A DNA stretch of 64,000 bases from Tabrizicola aquatica (GTDB lineage: Bacteria; Pseudomonadota; Alphaproteobacteria; Rhodobacterales; Rhodobacteraceae). Each line of letters starts with the position of its first letter. Position 1 is the stretch's first letter. The stretch lies in contig NZ_PJON01000001.1 in assembly GCF_002900975.1 (NCBI RefSeq), positions 558,001-622,000 of the forward strand. The letters are read 5' to 3'. Below, one piece after another: positions 35,603 to 44,235 of the stretch. The notes under the pieces were generated by a model. The model did not search any database. It had not been told where the DNA came from and saw nothing but the letters and a program-made list of their open reading frames with translations. The position numbers and the translations under genes were made by a program.

Positions 35603-35674
35603 GCAAAATCCTTTGAAGGATTTTGCAAAAGTTTTCAAAACTTTTGCGCGAAGGGCGCCGCGCGGGCGCCCTTC
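35603..35674 (-). promoter_or_regulatory. Three consecutive perfect hairpins before aat
   Basis: Between the accC stop and the aat start lie three adjoining palindromes. They are GAAGGGCGCC/GGCGCCCTTC (35650-35674, five-base loop), GCAAAAGTTTT/AAAACTTTTGC (35625-35647, one-base centre) and GCAAAATCCTT/AAGGATTTTGC (35603-35626, two-base centre). The first could terminate accC transcripts. The last covers the aat ribosome site and ends one base before the ATG. Confidence 0.75.
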
Positions 35675-35677
35675 AGA

Positions 35678-37024
35678 TCAGGCGAAATGCTCGGCCAGCC
35701 ACTTTTCCAGCCAGTGAATGTTGTATTCCCCGTTCTGGATGTCGGGTTCGGCCAGCAGCATGTGGAACAGCGGCACCGAAGATTCCACACCGTCGATGAT
35801 CAACTCGCCCAGGGCGCGTTTCAGGCGGGCCAGCGCCTCGGGCCGGTCGCGGCCGTGGACGATCAGCTTGCCGATCAGGCTGTCGTAATAGGGCGGAATG
35901 GAATAGCCGCCGTACAGCGCCGAATCCATCCGCACGCCAAGGCCGCCGGGCGCATGGAAGGTGCGGACCTTGCCGGGGCAGGGCGCGAAGTTCGGCAGTT
36001 TCTCGGCGTTGATCCGAACCTCGATCGAGTGGCCGTTGATCTCCAACTCGTCCTGGGTGAAGGACATCGGCAGGCCGGCCGCGACGCGGATCTGTTCACG
36101 CACAAGGTCGACGCCGAAAATGTATTCCGTGACCGGATGTTCCACCTGCAGCCGGGTGTTCATCTCGATGAAATAGAAGTTCCCGTCTTCATACAGGAAT
36201 TCGATCGTGCCCGCGCCGATGTAGTTGATCTTGGCCACGGCATTGGCGCAGATCGCGCCGATCTCGGCGCGCATCTTCGGGGTGATCGCGGGGCCGGGGG
36301 CCTCTTCGAAGACTTTCTGGTGGCGGCGCTGCAGCGAGCAGTCGCGTTCGCCAAGATGTACCGCCTTGCCCTTGCCGTCGCCAAAGACCTGAATCTCGAT
36401 GTGGCGCGGCTTCTGGAGGTATTTCTCCATATAGACTTCGTCGTTGCCGAAGGCGTTCTTCGCCTCGGACCGCGCGGTGCGGAAGGCGATTTCCAGCTCT
36501 TCAGCGTTCTTGGCGACCTTCATCCCGCGCCCGCCGCCGCCGGCGGTGGCCTTGATGATGACCGGAAAGCCGATGCTTTCGGCCACCTTGATCGCCGTCT
36601 CGAAATCCGGCACGCCGCCGTCCGAGCCGGGGACGACGGGAATCCCGAGGTCCTTGGCCGTGACCTTGGCGGTGATCTTGTCGCCCATGATGCGGATATG
36701 TTCCGCGTTCGGGCCGATGAAGGTCAGCCCGTGATCCTGCAGCGCCTGGGCGAAGGCAGCGTTCTCCGACAGGAAGCCGTAACCGGGATGCACGGCCTGC
36801 GCGCCGGTGATCTCGCAGGCCGAGATGATCGCGGCCTTGTTCAGATAGCTTTCGGAACTGGGCGCCGGTCCGATGCAGACGGATTCGTCGGCCATGCGGA
36901 CATGCATTGCATCGGCATCGGCGGTCGAATGCACCGCGACCGACTTGATCCCCATTTCCCGGCAGGCGCGGATCACGCGCAGCGCGATCTCACCACGGTT
37001 GGCGATCAGGATTTTCTCGAACAT
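35678..37024 (-). CDS. accC: Acetyl-CoA carboxylase, biotin carboxylase subunit
   Basis: AccC carboxylates the biotin on AccB using ATP and bicarbonate, the first step of fatty acid synthesis. The 448-aa protein has [19 protein letters not shown] at the start, the ATP-grasp glycine loop [25 protein letters not shown], and [20 protein letters not shown] with the metal-binding acidic residues. It begins 12 bases after accB. A hairpin follows its stop, so some read-through into aat is likely. Confidence 0.98.
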   Translation of the reverse strand: MFEKILIANRGEIALRVIRACREMGIKSVAVHSTADADAMHVRMADESVCIGPAPSSESYLNKAAIISACEITGAQAVHPGYGFLSENAAFAQALQDHGLTFIGPNAEHIRIMGDKITAKVTAKDLGIPVVPGSDGGVPDFETAIKVAESIGFPVIIKATAGGGGRGMKVAKNAEELEIAFRTARSEAKNAFGNDEVYMEKYLQKPRHIEIQVFGDGKGKAVHLGERDCSLQRRHQKVFEEAPGPAITPKMRAEIGAICANAVAKINYIGAGTIEFLYEDGNFYFIEMNTRLQVEHPVTEYIFGVDLVREQIRVAAGLPMSFTQDELEINGHSIEVRINAEKLPNFAPCPGKVRTFHAPGGLGVRMDSALYGGYSIPPYYDSLIGKLIVHGRDRPEALARLKRALGELIIDGVESSVPLFHMLLAEPDIQNGEYNIHWLEKWLAEHFA

Positions 37025-37036
37025 GCGGGCCTGCCC

Positions 37037-37525
37037 TTACTCGATGATCATCAGGGGGGCGCCGTATTCGACCGGGTGGCCATCCTCGACCAGGATGCGC
37101 TTGACCGTGCCGGCCTTGGGGGCGGGGATGTGGTTCATGGTCTTCATCGCCTCGATGATGAGGACGGTCTGCCCTTCGCTGACCTGGGCGCCCACAGCGA
37201 CGAAAGGCGCGGAACCGGGTTCGGCGGCAAGGTAGACGGTGCCCACCATGGGCGAGGTCACGGCGCCGGGGTGCTGGGCCGGGTCCTCGGGCGCGGCAGG
37301 GGCTGCGGTCGGGGCGGCCGCAGCCGGGGCGGCGTATTGCATCATCGGGGCAGGTGCTGTGGCCTGGACGGTCACGACATTGGCCTGCTTGACCACGCGG
37401 ACTTCAAGGCTGTCGTCCTCGCCATATTCGCGCTTCACCGACAGCTCGGTCAGGTCGTTCTTGTTCAGAAGCTCGGCCAGTGCCGAAATGAAGGCCACAT
37501 CGGTGTCGGTCGTCTGCTTGCTCAT
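37037..37525 (-). CDS. accB: Acetyl-CoA carboxylase biotin carboxyl carrier protein
   Basis: The 162-aa carrier has an N-terminal domain, an Ala/Pro-rich linker (55-88) and the biotinyl domain with the modified Lys128 in EAMKTMN. The ATG at 37525 has AGAGGA upstream and gives the normal length. It is first in the accB-accC unit. The 240-bp gap to the divergent preT gene holds the promoters of both; I see no clear operator there. Confidence 0.97.
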   Translation of the reverse strand: MSKQTTDTDVAFISALAELLNKNDLTELSVKREYGEDDSLEVRVVKQANVVTVQATAPAPMMQYAAPAAAAPTAAPAAPEDPAQHPGAVTSPMVGTVYLAAEPGSAPFVAVGAQVSEGQTVLIIEAMKTMNHIPAPKAGTVKRILVEDGHPVEYGAPLMIIE

Positions 37526-37766
37526 GCCGTCCTCTGATTGGTTGGCTACGCGCCTGGTTCCCCTGCGGGGTCCAGCGGCCCCGTCTGTTGTCCGGCGCTT
37601 ATACGCCACGCGATCAGGGGTGAAAAGCCGCGAAACCGTTGCCCAGGGATTAGGCAGTCGCGGCGGGTCGGGCAAAATCCTGTGGGCGCGGAAAATTTAC
37701 CGTTTGATAAAAAATATGACCTGTGCCAGCGTGACAAAAAACATAAGCCAGGGAGGCCCCCAGCCC

Positions 37767-39086
37767 ATGTCGAACAGCCCGCTTACGCCAGGAATCGTTG
37801 CCGGCCGTCTGCCGCCCGAGGCCTATGCCCACAACTTCGGGGACCACGAGCCGCCCTTCGACCGGCACGAGGCCAGGGTCGCGGCGGATCGCTGCTATTT
37901 CTGCCATGATGCGCCCTGCATCACGGCTTGCCCGACCTCGATCGACATTCCCCTGTTCATCCGCCAGATCGCAACGGGCACGCCGGAAGCGGCCGCCACG
38001 ACGATCTGGAGCCAGAACATCCTGGGCGGCATCTGCGCCCGGGTCTGCCCGACCGAGACGCTGTGCGAAGAGGCCTGCGTTCGCGAGGCGGCCGAGGGCA
38101 AGCCGGTGGAGATTGGGCGGTTGCAGCGCTATGCGACCGATGTGGCGATGGGCAAGGGGATGCATCCCTTCACCCGTGCGGCCGCGACCGGCAAGCGGGT
38201 GGTGGTGGTGGGGGCTGGCCCGGCAGGTTTGGCCTGCGCGCACCGGCTGGCGATGCACGGCCATGACGTGGTGGTGCTTGAGCGGCGGGCCAAGGCCGGG
38301 GGCCTGAACGAATACGGGATCGCCAGCTACAAGGCGACGGGCGGCTTTGCGCAACGCGAGGTCGACTGGCTGCTGCAGATCGGCGGGATCGAGATCCGCA
38401 ACGGGGTAGAGCTTGGCCGTGACGTGACGCTGGCCGCGCTGGAGGCGGAGTATGACGCGGTCTTCCTTGGCATCGGCCTGGCGGGTATGAACGCGCTGCG
38501 GGCGGTTGGCGAGGATCTGGCCGGGGTGCGCGACGCGGTCGATTTCATCGCCGAACTGCGCCAAACCGAGGATCTGTCGCGTCTGGCCGTCGGCCGTGAC
38601 GTGGTGGTGATCGGCGGCGGCATGACGGCGGTCGATGCGGCGGTGCAGGCCAAACTGCTGGGCGCCGAGAACGTCACCATCGTCTACCGCCGCGGGCAGG
38701 AGAAGATGTCGGCCTCGGGCTATGAGCAGGACCATGCGGCGCAGGCCGGGGTGCGGATCATCCATAACGCGGCGCCGGTGCGCGTCCTTGGCAATGGCAG
38801 CGCCGAAGCGGTGGAGTTCGCCTATACCTCGGACGGGCCGAACGGGCTGGTCCTGTCGTCCGAGACCTTTACGCTGAAGGCCGACCAGGTGTTCAAGGCG
38901 ATCGGCCAGACGCTGACCGGCGCGCCCGAAGGGTTGGCGGTTGCGGGCGGCAAGCTGGCGGGGCCGTCGGGCAAGGTCTGGGTCGGCGGCGACTGCGCGG
39001 CGGGGGGCGAGGACCTGACCGTCACCGCCGTGGCCGAGGGGCGCGATGCCGCCGAGGCGATCCACACTATACTTTTGGCCGGCTGA
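37767..39086 (+). CDS. preT: Dihydropyrimidine dehydrogenase, NAD(P)H/FAD subunit PreT
   Basis: PreT passes electrons from NAD(P)H through FAD and iron-sulfur clusters to PreA, which reduces uracil and thymine. The 439-aa protein starts with a cysteine-rich ferredoxin-like domain (CYFCHDAPCITACP, about 43-56, and GGICARVCPTETLCEEAC, about 90-107). It continues with the FAD motif VVVVGAGPAGLACAH and the NADPH motif VVVIGGGMTAVDAAV, then GGDCAAGGED. The ATG at 37767 follows a GGGAGG site. A DedA gene separates it from preA. Confidence 0.92.
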   Translation: MSNSPLTPGIVAGRLPPEAYAHNFGDHEPPFDRHEARVAADRCYFCHDAPCITACPTSIDIPLFIRQIATGTPEAAATTIWSQNILGGICARVCPTETLCEEACVREAAEGKPVEIGRLQRYATDVAMGKGMHPFTRAAATGKRVVVVGAGPAGLACAHRLAMHGHDVVVLERRAKAGGLNEYGIASYKATGGFAQREVDWLLQIGGIEIRNGVELGRDVTLAALEAEYDAVFLGIGLAGMNALRAVGEDLAGVRDAVDFIAELRQTEDLSRLAVGRDVVVIGGGMTAVDAAVQAKLLGAENVTIVYRRGQEKMSASGYEQDHAAQAGVRIIHNAAPVRVLGNGSAEAVEFAYTSDGPNGLVLSSETFTLKADQVFKAIGQTLTGAPEGLAVAGGKLAGPSGKVWVGGDCAAGGEDLTVTAVAEGRDAAEAIHTILLAG

Positions 39087-39152
39087 TGCGCGCCGATTTT
39101 CCTTGTCAGGCCGGGACTTCCCCGCCACTTAGGGGCGGGGCAGGGAACTTGC

Positions 39153-39683
39153 ATGGACGGCTGGACCGACACTTTCATCGCGTTTATCGAGCGCAACCGC
39201 GAGTGGTTGCCGCTGATCATGGTCGTCTTTGCCGCAGCCGAAACCACGGCCTTCCTGTCGATCCTGATCCCCTCGACCGCCGTGCTTGTGGCGGTGGGCG
39301 CGCTGGCCGCGACCGGGGCCGTGCCATTCTGGCCGCTTTGGGCCGGGGCGACGGTTGGCGCGCTGATCGGGTCGTGCTTCAGCTACTGGCTGGGGTGGCG
39401 CTATGGCAGCACGGTGCTGCGGATGCGGCCCCTGAAGGACCATCCCGAGATGGTGGAAAAGGCGCAATCCGCCTTCGACCGCTATGGGCCGGTGACCATT
39501 CTGGTCGGGCATTTCACCACGGTCTTTCGGCCGGTGGTGTTCCTGATGGCCGGGATGAGCGGCATGACCCTGCCGCGCTTTCTGGTCTGGAACGTTCTGG
39601 GCTGCGTCGCCTGGGCCTTTCTGATCCCGAAACTGGGCCAGTTCGGCGGCGATCTGATCGGCTGGATCTGGTCGCTGTTCTGA
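39153..39683 (+). CDS. DedA/SNARE-associated family membrane protein
   Basis: This 176-aa inner-membrane protein of the DedA family has ETTAFLSILIPSTAVLVAVG (about 30-49), a glycine-rich GATVGALIGSCFSYWLGWRYG segment, and HFTTVFRPVVFLMAGMSGM, the conserved family signature. About four to five spans are predicted. DedA proteins take part in lipid flipping and membrane homeostasis. It sits between preT and preA with no obvious link to pyrimidine breakdown. Confidence 0.88.
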   Translation: MDGWTDTFIAFIERNREWLPLIMVVFAAAETTAFLSILIPSTAVLVAVGALAATGAVPFWPLWAGATVGALIGSCFSYWLGWRYGSTVLRMRPLKDHPEMVEKAQSAFDRYGPVTILVGHFTTVFRPVVFLMAGMSGMTLPRFLVWNVLGCVAWAFLIPKLGQFGGDLIGWIWSLF

Positions 39684-39703
39684 CCACCCCTTCCTGGTCG
39701 GAC

Positions 39704-39725
39704 GGTGGGCGGATCGCCCACCTTA
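39704..39725. repeat. Hairpin repeat GGTGGGCGGATCGCCCACC, copy 2
   Basis: This is an exact palindrome of the family at 24936 and 62388, followed by TTAC. It lies 20 bp after the DedA stop and 43 bp before the preA ATG, and may terminate the DedA transcript. Confidence 0.7.
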
Positions 39726-39767
39726 CATCCCCCCATCCACTCCCAGCGTGCCGCAAGGAGGCGTCCC

Positions 39768-41066
39768 ATGGCTGACCTCAGCTCGAATTTCATTGGCATC
39801 AAGTCGCCGAACCCGTTCTGGCTGGCTTCGGCCCCGCCCACGGACAAGAAATACAACGTCGAGCGCGCGTTCGAGGCGGGCTGGGGTGGTGTGGTGTGGA
39901 AAACCCTGGGCGCGGAAGGCCCGCCGATCGTCAACGTCAACGGCCCGCGCTATGGCGCGATCTGGGGGGCCGACCGCCGCCTTCTGGGGCTGAACAACAT
40001 CGAACTGATCACCGACCGCCCGCTGGAGGTGAACCTGCAGGAGATCAAGGAGGTCAAGCGCAAGTGGAAGGACCGTGCGCTGGTGATTTCCCTGATGGTC
40101 CCTTGTGACGAGGAATCTTGGAAGGACATCCTGAAGCGGATCGAGGATACCGAGGCGGACGGGGTGGAACTCAACTTCGGCTGCCCGCACGGCATGGCCG
40201 AACGCGGCATGGGCAGCGCCGTGGGGCAGGTGCCGGAATACATCGAGATGGTGACCCGCTGGGTCAAGCAATACAGCCGCATGCCCTGCATCGTGAAGCT
40301 GACGCCCAACGTCACCTCGATCCTGCCGCCCGCGCTGGCGGCGAACCGTGGCGGGGCGGATGCGGTTTCCCTGATCAACACCATCAAGTCGATCACAAAT
40401 GTCGATCTGGACGCCTTCTCGCCCTTCCCGATGATCGACGGCAAGGGCTCGCACGGCGGGTATTGCGGCCCGGCGGTCAAGCCCATCGCGCTGAACATGG
40501 TGGCCGAGATCGCCCGGCACGAGGAAACCCGCGGCCTGCCGATCAGCGGCATCGGCGGGGTGACCACCTGGCGCGATGCGGCCGAGTTCATGGCGCTTGG
40601 CGCGGGCAATGTGCAGGTCTGCACGGCGGCGATGACCTATGGCTTCAAGATCGTGCAAGAGATGATCTCGGGCCTGTCGCAATACCTGGACGAAAAGCAG
40701 ATGTCGCTGAACGACCTGATCGGTCGCGCGGTGCCGAACTTTGTCGAATGGCAGCACCTGAACCTGAACTACGTCACCAAGGCGCAGATCGACCAGGACC
40801 TGTGTATCTCGTGCGGGCGCTGCTATGCGGCGTGCGAGGATACCAGCCACCAGGCCATCGCCATGTCGCCGGATCGCGTGTTCACGGTGAAGGACGACGA
40901 ATGCGTGGCCTGCAACCTGTGCGTCGATGTTTGTCCGGTGGACAACTGCATCACCATGCGCGAACTGCCGAAGGGCAGCGTTGACCTGCGCACCGGCAAG
41001 GTGGTGGGCGACTATGCCAACTGGACCACGCATCCGAACAACCCGATGGCCCGCGCGGCCGAGTGA
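39768..41066 (+). CDS. preA: Dihydropyrimidine dehydrogenase, catalytic subunit PreA
   Basis: PreA reduces uracil and thymine to 5,6-dihydro forms. The 432-aa protein has an FMN-binding TIM barrel like dihydroorotate dehydrogenase (SPNPFWLASAPPTDKKYNVE, VELNFGCPHGMAERGMG with the catalytic Cys region). Two C-terminal [4Fe-4S] clusters follow (CISCGRCYAAC and CVACNLCVDVCPV, about 345-395). AAGGAGG precedes the ATG at 39768. The next gene starts at a GTG within its stop. Confidence 0.95.
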   Translation: MADLSSNFIGIKSPNPFWLASAPPTDKKYNVERAFEAGWGGVVWKTLGAEGPPIVNVNGPRYGAIWGADRRLLGLNNIELITDRPLEVNLQEIKEVKRKWKDRALVISLMVPCDEESWKDILKRIEDTEADGVELNFGCPHGMAERGMGSAVGQVPEYIEMVTRWVKQYSRMPCIVKLTPNVTSILPPALAANRGGADAVSLINTIKSITNVDLDAFSPFPMIDGKGSHGGYCGPAVKPIALNMVAEIARHEETRGLPISGIGGVTTWRDAAEFMALGAGNVQVCTAAMTYGFKIVQEMISGLSQYLDEKQMSLNDLIGRAVPNFVEWQHLNLNYVTKAQIDQDLCISCGRCYAACEDTSHQAIAMSPDRVFTVKDDECVACNLCVDVCPVDNCITMRELPKGSVDLRTGKVVGDYANWTTHPNNPMARAAE

Positions 41067-41647
41067 GCGGGAACGCTCTGGCGCGAGCGGCGGGGCTGGT
41101 CGCGTCGTCCTTGGATAGGGCAGTTGGTCCGGTCGTCGTGGCGGTGGACGGGCGCAGCGGGGTCGGCAAGTCGACCCTGGCTGCTCAGCTTGCCGAGCAA
41201 TTCGGCGGCCTGGTGATCGAGGGCGATGACTTCTATGCCGGGGGGACCGGGATCCTGGGCGATCCCCCGGCCAGCCGTGCAGCGCGCTGCATCGACTGGC
41301 AGGACCAGCGCCGGGTGCTTGGCCTGCTGAAACGGGGGCAGGCGGCCGCCTGGCACGCCTTTGACTGGGATGCTTTCGACGGCAGCCGGTCCGCGCAGGC
41401 GACCAGAGTCGCGCCAGCCCGGCTGGTGATCCTGGAGGGCACCTATTCGGCGCGGCCGGAACTGGCCGATCTGACCGACCTGCGCCTGTTGCTGCGCGTG
41501 CCGGATGCCGTGCGTCTTGTGCGCCTTCTGGCGCGCGAAGGTGAGATCGGGCCGTGGGAAACCCAGTGGCACGAGGCTGAGGACTGGTATTTTGCCCATG
41601 CCGCCCCCGCCGACCAGTTCGACCTGGTGCTGGACGGTGAAGGCTGA
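41063..41647 (+). CDS. Uridine kinase-like P-loop protein
   Basis: The product (194 aa) is a small P-loop kinase with Walker A DGRSGVGKST (29-38), an EGDDFYAGG segment after strand 2 as in the uridine kinase/phosphoribulokinase group, and a VILEGTYSARPEL segment. The start is a GTG overlapping the preA stop (GTGA), so it is coupled to preA. It may phosphorylate a nucleoside or related compound. Which one is not clear, and it is shorter than E. coli Udk. Confidence 0.75.
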   Translation: MSGNALARAAGLVASSLDRAVGPVVVAVDGRSGVGKSTLAAQLAEQFGGLVIEGDDFYAGGTGILGDPPASRAARCIDWQDQRRVLGLLKRGQAAAWHAFDWDAFDGSRSAQATRVAPARLVILEGTYSARPELADLTDLRLLLRVPDAVRLVRLLAREGEIGPWETQWHEAEDWYFAHAAPADQFDLVLDGEG

Positions 41648-41653
41648 CCCAAG

Positions 41654-41953
41654 TTACGGCAGCGGCAATGGATTGACCCCGGCGGCGATGCTGGCGCGGA
41701 TATAGGCGTCGCGTGCGGCTTCGGCCGCCACGCGGGCAGCGACCACGGGCTCCTTGCCTTCATCCACGGCGGCGAGCTGAACGCCAACCGCACCCGAGGT
41801 TGTCTCGGGCTGCCGGACAGCCTGTGGCCGGTCCGGTTGCGATACCGCCGAAATCGACTGTGCCGCCGGCGCGCGTTCGCTGGCTGGGCTGGCAGGCGGT
41901 GGTGGCAAAGCCGGCACCGGCACCTGCGACCGGACGGCAGACATGATACCCAT
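41654..41953 (-). CDS. Small hypothetical protein, 99 aa
   Basis: This is a Pro/Ala/Ser-rich, probably disordered N-terminal half followed by a more ordered helical end (AVDEGKEPVVAARVAAEAAR, then DAYIRASIAAG). It has no signal peptide or membrane span. The even codon use and the structured tail suggest a real gene, but I do not recognise a family. An ATG at 41944 is an alternative start. It is convergent with the uridine kinase-like gene. Confidence 0.55.
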   Translation of the reverse strand: MGIMSAVRSQVPVPALPPPPASPASERAPAAQSISAVSQPDRPQAVRQPETTSGAVGVQLAAVDEGKEPVVAARVAAEAARDAYIRASIAAGVNPLPLP

Positions 41954-42044
41954 TTTGCGTCCCCCAAAGATCAGACGCCCCCATCCGCGACACTAGCCGA
42001 AATCGGGCGGCCTGGCCTGCGGGAAATGCCGAAAATTCGACTCT

Positions 42045-42674
42045 TCAGCCAGGGGCCTGACCGGTGGCCAAGAGGCGCGCGAAAAGCGTTTCCAGGAAAC
42101 TGCCTGCTTCGGCAAAGGGATCGTGGCCCGGGCCCAGCACCGCTCGGACCTGCACGTCGAAATCGGCGTAATGCTGCGTCAGCGCCCAGATCGAGAAGAT
42201 CAGATGCACCGGATCTACGCGGGCAATGCGGCCTTCCTCCATCCAGCGGCGCAGAGTGCGGGCCTTTTCGTCCACCAGATCGCGCAGGTCGCCCTCGATC
42301 GCCTCGCGCATCCGGGGGGCACCCTGCAGGATCTCGCCCGCGAACAGGCGGCTTTCCCGGGGGTAGTCGCGGGCAAGGTCCAGCTTGCGCCGGACGTAGG
42401 CCATGATCTCGGCCAGGGGTTCCCCGCCGGGGTTCATCGCGCGCAAAGGATCAAGCCAGGTATCCAGAAGCCCGGTCAAGAGCGCCTTGTGTACGGCTTC
42501 CTTGGACGGAAAATAATACAGCAGGTTGGGCTTCGACAGGCCGGCCACCTCGGCGATCTGGTCCAGGGTCGCACCCCGAAATCCGTGCTGCGAGAAAACC
42601 TCAAGCGCGGCGTCCAGGATGACCTCACGGTTCCTTTGCTGGATGCGGGAGCGGGGGCGGGCACTTGGCGGCAT
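42045..42674 (-). CDS. rutR: TetR family regulator, RutR-like
   Basis: The 209-aa protein closely follows E. coli RutR, the uracil- and thymine-responsive regulator. Similar segments are REVILDAALEVFSQHGFRG, ATLDQIAEVAGLSKPNLLYY, the adjoining FPSKEA, RDYPRESRLFAGEILQGAP and IFSIWALTQHYADF. The N-terminal HTH binds DNA and the C-terminal YcdC-type domain binds the pyrimidine. RutR-like boxes occur at 44130 and 44164. It lies between the pyrimidine-reduction genes and a second TetR gene of the same subfamily. Confidence 0.85.
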   Translation of the reverse strand: MPPSARPRSRIQQRNREVILDAALEVFSQHGFRGATLDQIAEVAGLSKPNLLYYFPSKEAVHKALLTGLLDTWLDPLRAMNPGGEPLAEIMAYVRRKLDLARDYPRESRLFAGEILQGAPRMREAIEGDLRDLVDEKARTLRRWMEEGRIARVDPVHLIFSIWALTQHYADFDVQVRAVLGPGHDPFAEAGSFLETLFARLLATGQAPG

Positions 42675-42841
42675 TGGGAACCTTGGACGGACGGACCCCT
42701 TGGATAGCGCGGGGGCAAGTGCAAGGTCAAACGCTTCGCCTGATGTGCCCGGCCTTGCGGCAGCCCACAGGGCGGATCGGCCGGGCAGGGGGGCGGCGAC
42801 ACCCGAACCTTCGGGGGCGTAGGCGCGGGCCTTGGGTCCGC

Positions 42842-42928
42842 TTACTGGACCAGTTGCATCATGCCCCAGGGCAGCACCGTCAGTATGGCGACGATGATCA
42901 GCAGCGAACGCTTGAGGCCGGTGAACAT
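42842..42928 (-). CDS. 28-aa single-span membrane peptide
   Basis: A short reading frame with a strong ribosome site (AAGGGAGA, about six bases before the ATG) encodes a basic N-terminus (MFTGLKR), a hydrophobic span (SLLIIVAILTVLPWGMM) and a short LVQ tail. The features fit a real small membrane protein. It stands alone between the two TetR-regulator genes, and its function is unknown. Confidence 0.6.
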   Translation of the reverse strand: MFTGLKRSLLIIVAILTVLPWGMMQLVQ

Positions 42929-43000
42929 GTTGATCTCCCTTGTTGTTCCCGCAGCGCAGATAGGTGCGGGACGGGCCTCTGCAAGGGGATGCGGTGCGTT

Positions 43001-43453
43001 TCAGCCCGTCATCAAGGCCTTCAGGCCGCGCACCACCAGCTTGTGATCCTCGACCTGCGGCAGGCCCGAGACGGTGGCAACAGCGACCACGCCCAAGCCC
43101 TTGACCCGGACCGGCACCGCGCCGCCATTGTCGGCATAGTCGGCCGGGTCCAGGCCATGACGCACCAGCGTCTCGCCCCTGGCCTTGTTGCGCCGGCCCA
43201 CCAGCAGCGTCGGCAAGAGGAACAGGAGCGCAGTGTTCGACTTGCGCCGGGCCCAAAGATCGTTCAACGGGGCCGAGCCGGGCAGGGCCGCATGAAACAG
43301 GGTCCGGTCGGCGGTGCGGATGTTGATGACCACGGGCAGATCGTCGGCCAGCGCCAGGTCGATCAGCACCTCGCCCAGCCGCAGCGCCAGCGTTTCATCG
43401 AACTTCGGCAGTTCCAGCGCGGCGAATTCCGCCTCGATTTCGGAAATCTCCAT
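43001..43453 (-). CDS. Heme-degrading/HbpS-like domain protein (UPF0303 type)
   Basis: The product (150 aa) belongs to the GlcG/HbpS-like fold: LGEVLIDLALADDLPVVINI, then FHAALPGSAPLNDLWARRK and a final GLGVVAVATVSGLPQVEDHK. Such proteins are annotated as heme-binding or heme-degrading, but many lack shown activity. The ATG at 43453 is preferred over one at 43483. It follows the second TetR gene by ten bases and is probably co-transcribed with it. Its link to pyrimidine breakdown is unclear. Confidence 0.8.
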   Translation of the reverse strand: MEISEIEAEFAALELPKFDETLALRLGEVLIDLALADDLPVVINIRTADRTLFHAALPGSAPLNDLWARRKSNTALLFLLPTLLVGRRNKARGETLVRHGLDPADYADNGGAVPVRVKGLGVVAVATVSGLPQVEDHKLVVRGLKALMTG

Positions 43454-43463
43454 GCCCGTCCCC

Positions 43464-44111
43464 CTAGATTGCGCCGATGCCACGCAGGACCATGTCCTTC
43501 ACGCTGGCCTTCGCCTCGCGCCACTGTTTGTCGGTCAGGGGCTTCCCGTCGTTCAAAGTCTGGATCTGGTGGCCGAAGTCGGCATAGTGCTGCGTCGTGG
43601 CCCAAAGCATGTACAGTAGGTGCCGCGGGTTGATCGGCTGCATCTTCCCTTCGTTTATCCAGCGCTGGATCACCGCGATCCGCCCCTCGGTCCAGTCACG
43701 CAGCGTGGTTTCCAGATAGTCCTGGATCACGGGCGCGCCGTGCATCACCTCGGACGCCCAGACCTTGGAGCCATGCGGATGGGTGCGGCTGATGTCCATC
43801 TTGGCGTCGATATAGGCGCCGATCCCTTCCACCGGCCCCGGCGCATTGTCGAAGCTTGACGCCGCATCCAGCCAGATCTCGAAGATCTGCTGCACCACGC
43901 GGCGGTAAAGGTCCTCCTTGGTGGCGAAGTAGTAGTGCAGGTTCGCCTTCGGCAGCCCCGCCATGTCGGCGATCAGCTGCATGGTCGCACCGCCGAACCC
44001 GGCCTCGGCAAAGACCTTCTCGGCGGCCTCCAGGATGGCCCGCTCATTCTCGCGCCGGATATCTGTGCGGCGGCCCGGTTTCAGGCGCGAAATCTGGGCA
44101 TCAACGCTCAT
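43464..44111 (-). CDS. TetR family regulator, RutR-related paralogue
   Basis: The 215-aa protein has the TetR HTH (AEAGFGGATMQLIADMAGL, then PKANLHYYFATKEDLY) and a RutR/YcdC-type C-terminal domain (LLYMLWATTQHYADFGHQI). It is divergent from the hydrolase gene at 44236, and the 124-bp gap holds two RutR-like boxes. It probably controls the hydrolase-hydantoinase operon and itself. It and the protein at 42045 may recognise the same or similar sites. Confidence 0.85.
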   Translation of the reverse strand: MSVDAQISRLKPGRRTDIRRENERAILEAAEKVFAEAGFGGATMQLIADMAGLPKANLHYYFATKEDLYRRVVQQIFEIWLDAASSFDNAPGPVEGIGAYIDAKMDISRTHPHGSKVWASEVMHGAPVIQDYLETTLRDWTEGRIAVIQRWINEGKMQPINPRHLLYMLWATTQHYADFGHQIQTLNDGKPLTDKQWREAKASVKDMVLRGIGAI

Positions 44112-44129
44112 CCAGGTCCCATATTCTTG

Positions 44130-44145
44130 TTGACCGGTTGGTCAG
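44130..44145. promoter_or_regulatory. RutR-like operator box 1
   Basis: TTGACCGGTTGGTCAG fits the E. coli RutR consensus TTGACCAnnTGGTCAA with two mismatches and keeps both half-sites. It lies between the divergent TetR and hydrolase genes, 34 bp (about three helical turns) from box 2. Confidence 0.65.
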
Positions 44146-44163
44146 GTTGTGTTGCGCTTCACC

Positions 44164-44179
44164 TTGACCATACGGTCAG
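44164..44179. promoter_or_regulatory. RutR-like operator box 2
   Basis: TTGACCATACGGTCAG fits TTGACCAnnTGGTCAA with two mismatches. It lies 57 bp before the hydrolase ATG, so binding could block its promoter. Confidence 0.6.
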
Positions 44180-44235
44180 GAAACGAGTCGCGGCAAGGGG
44201 CAGCATGGCCCCGGCGCGAACAGGGAGCTACGCTG

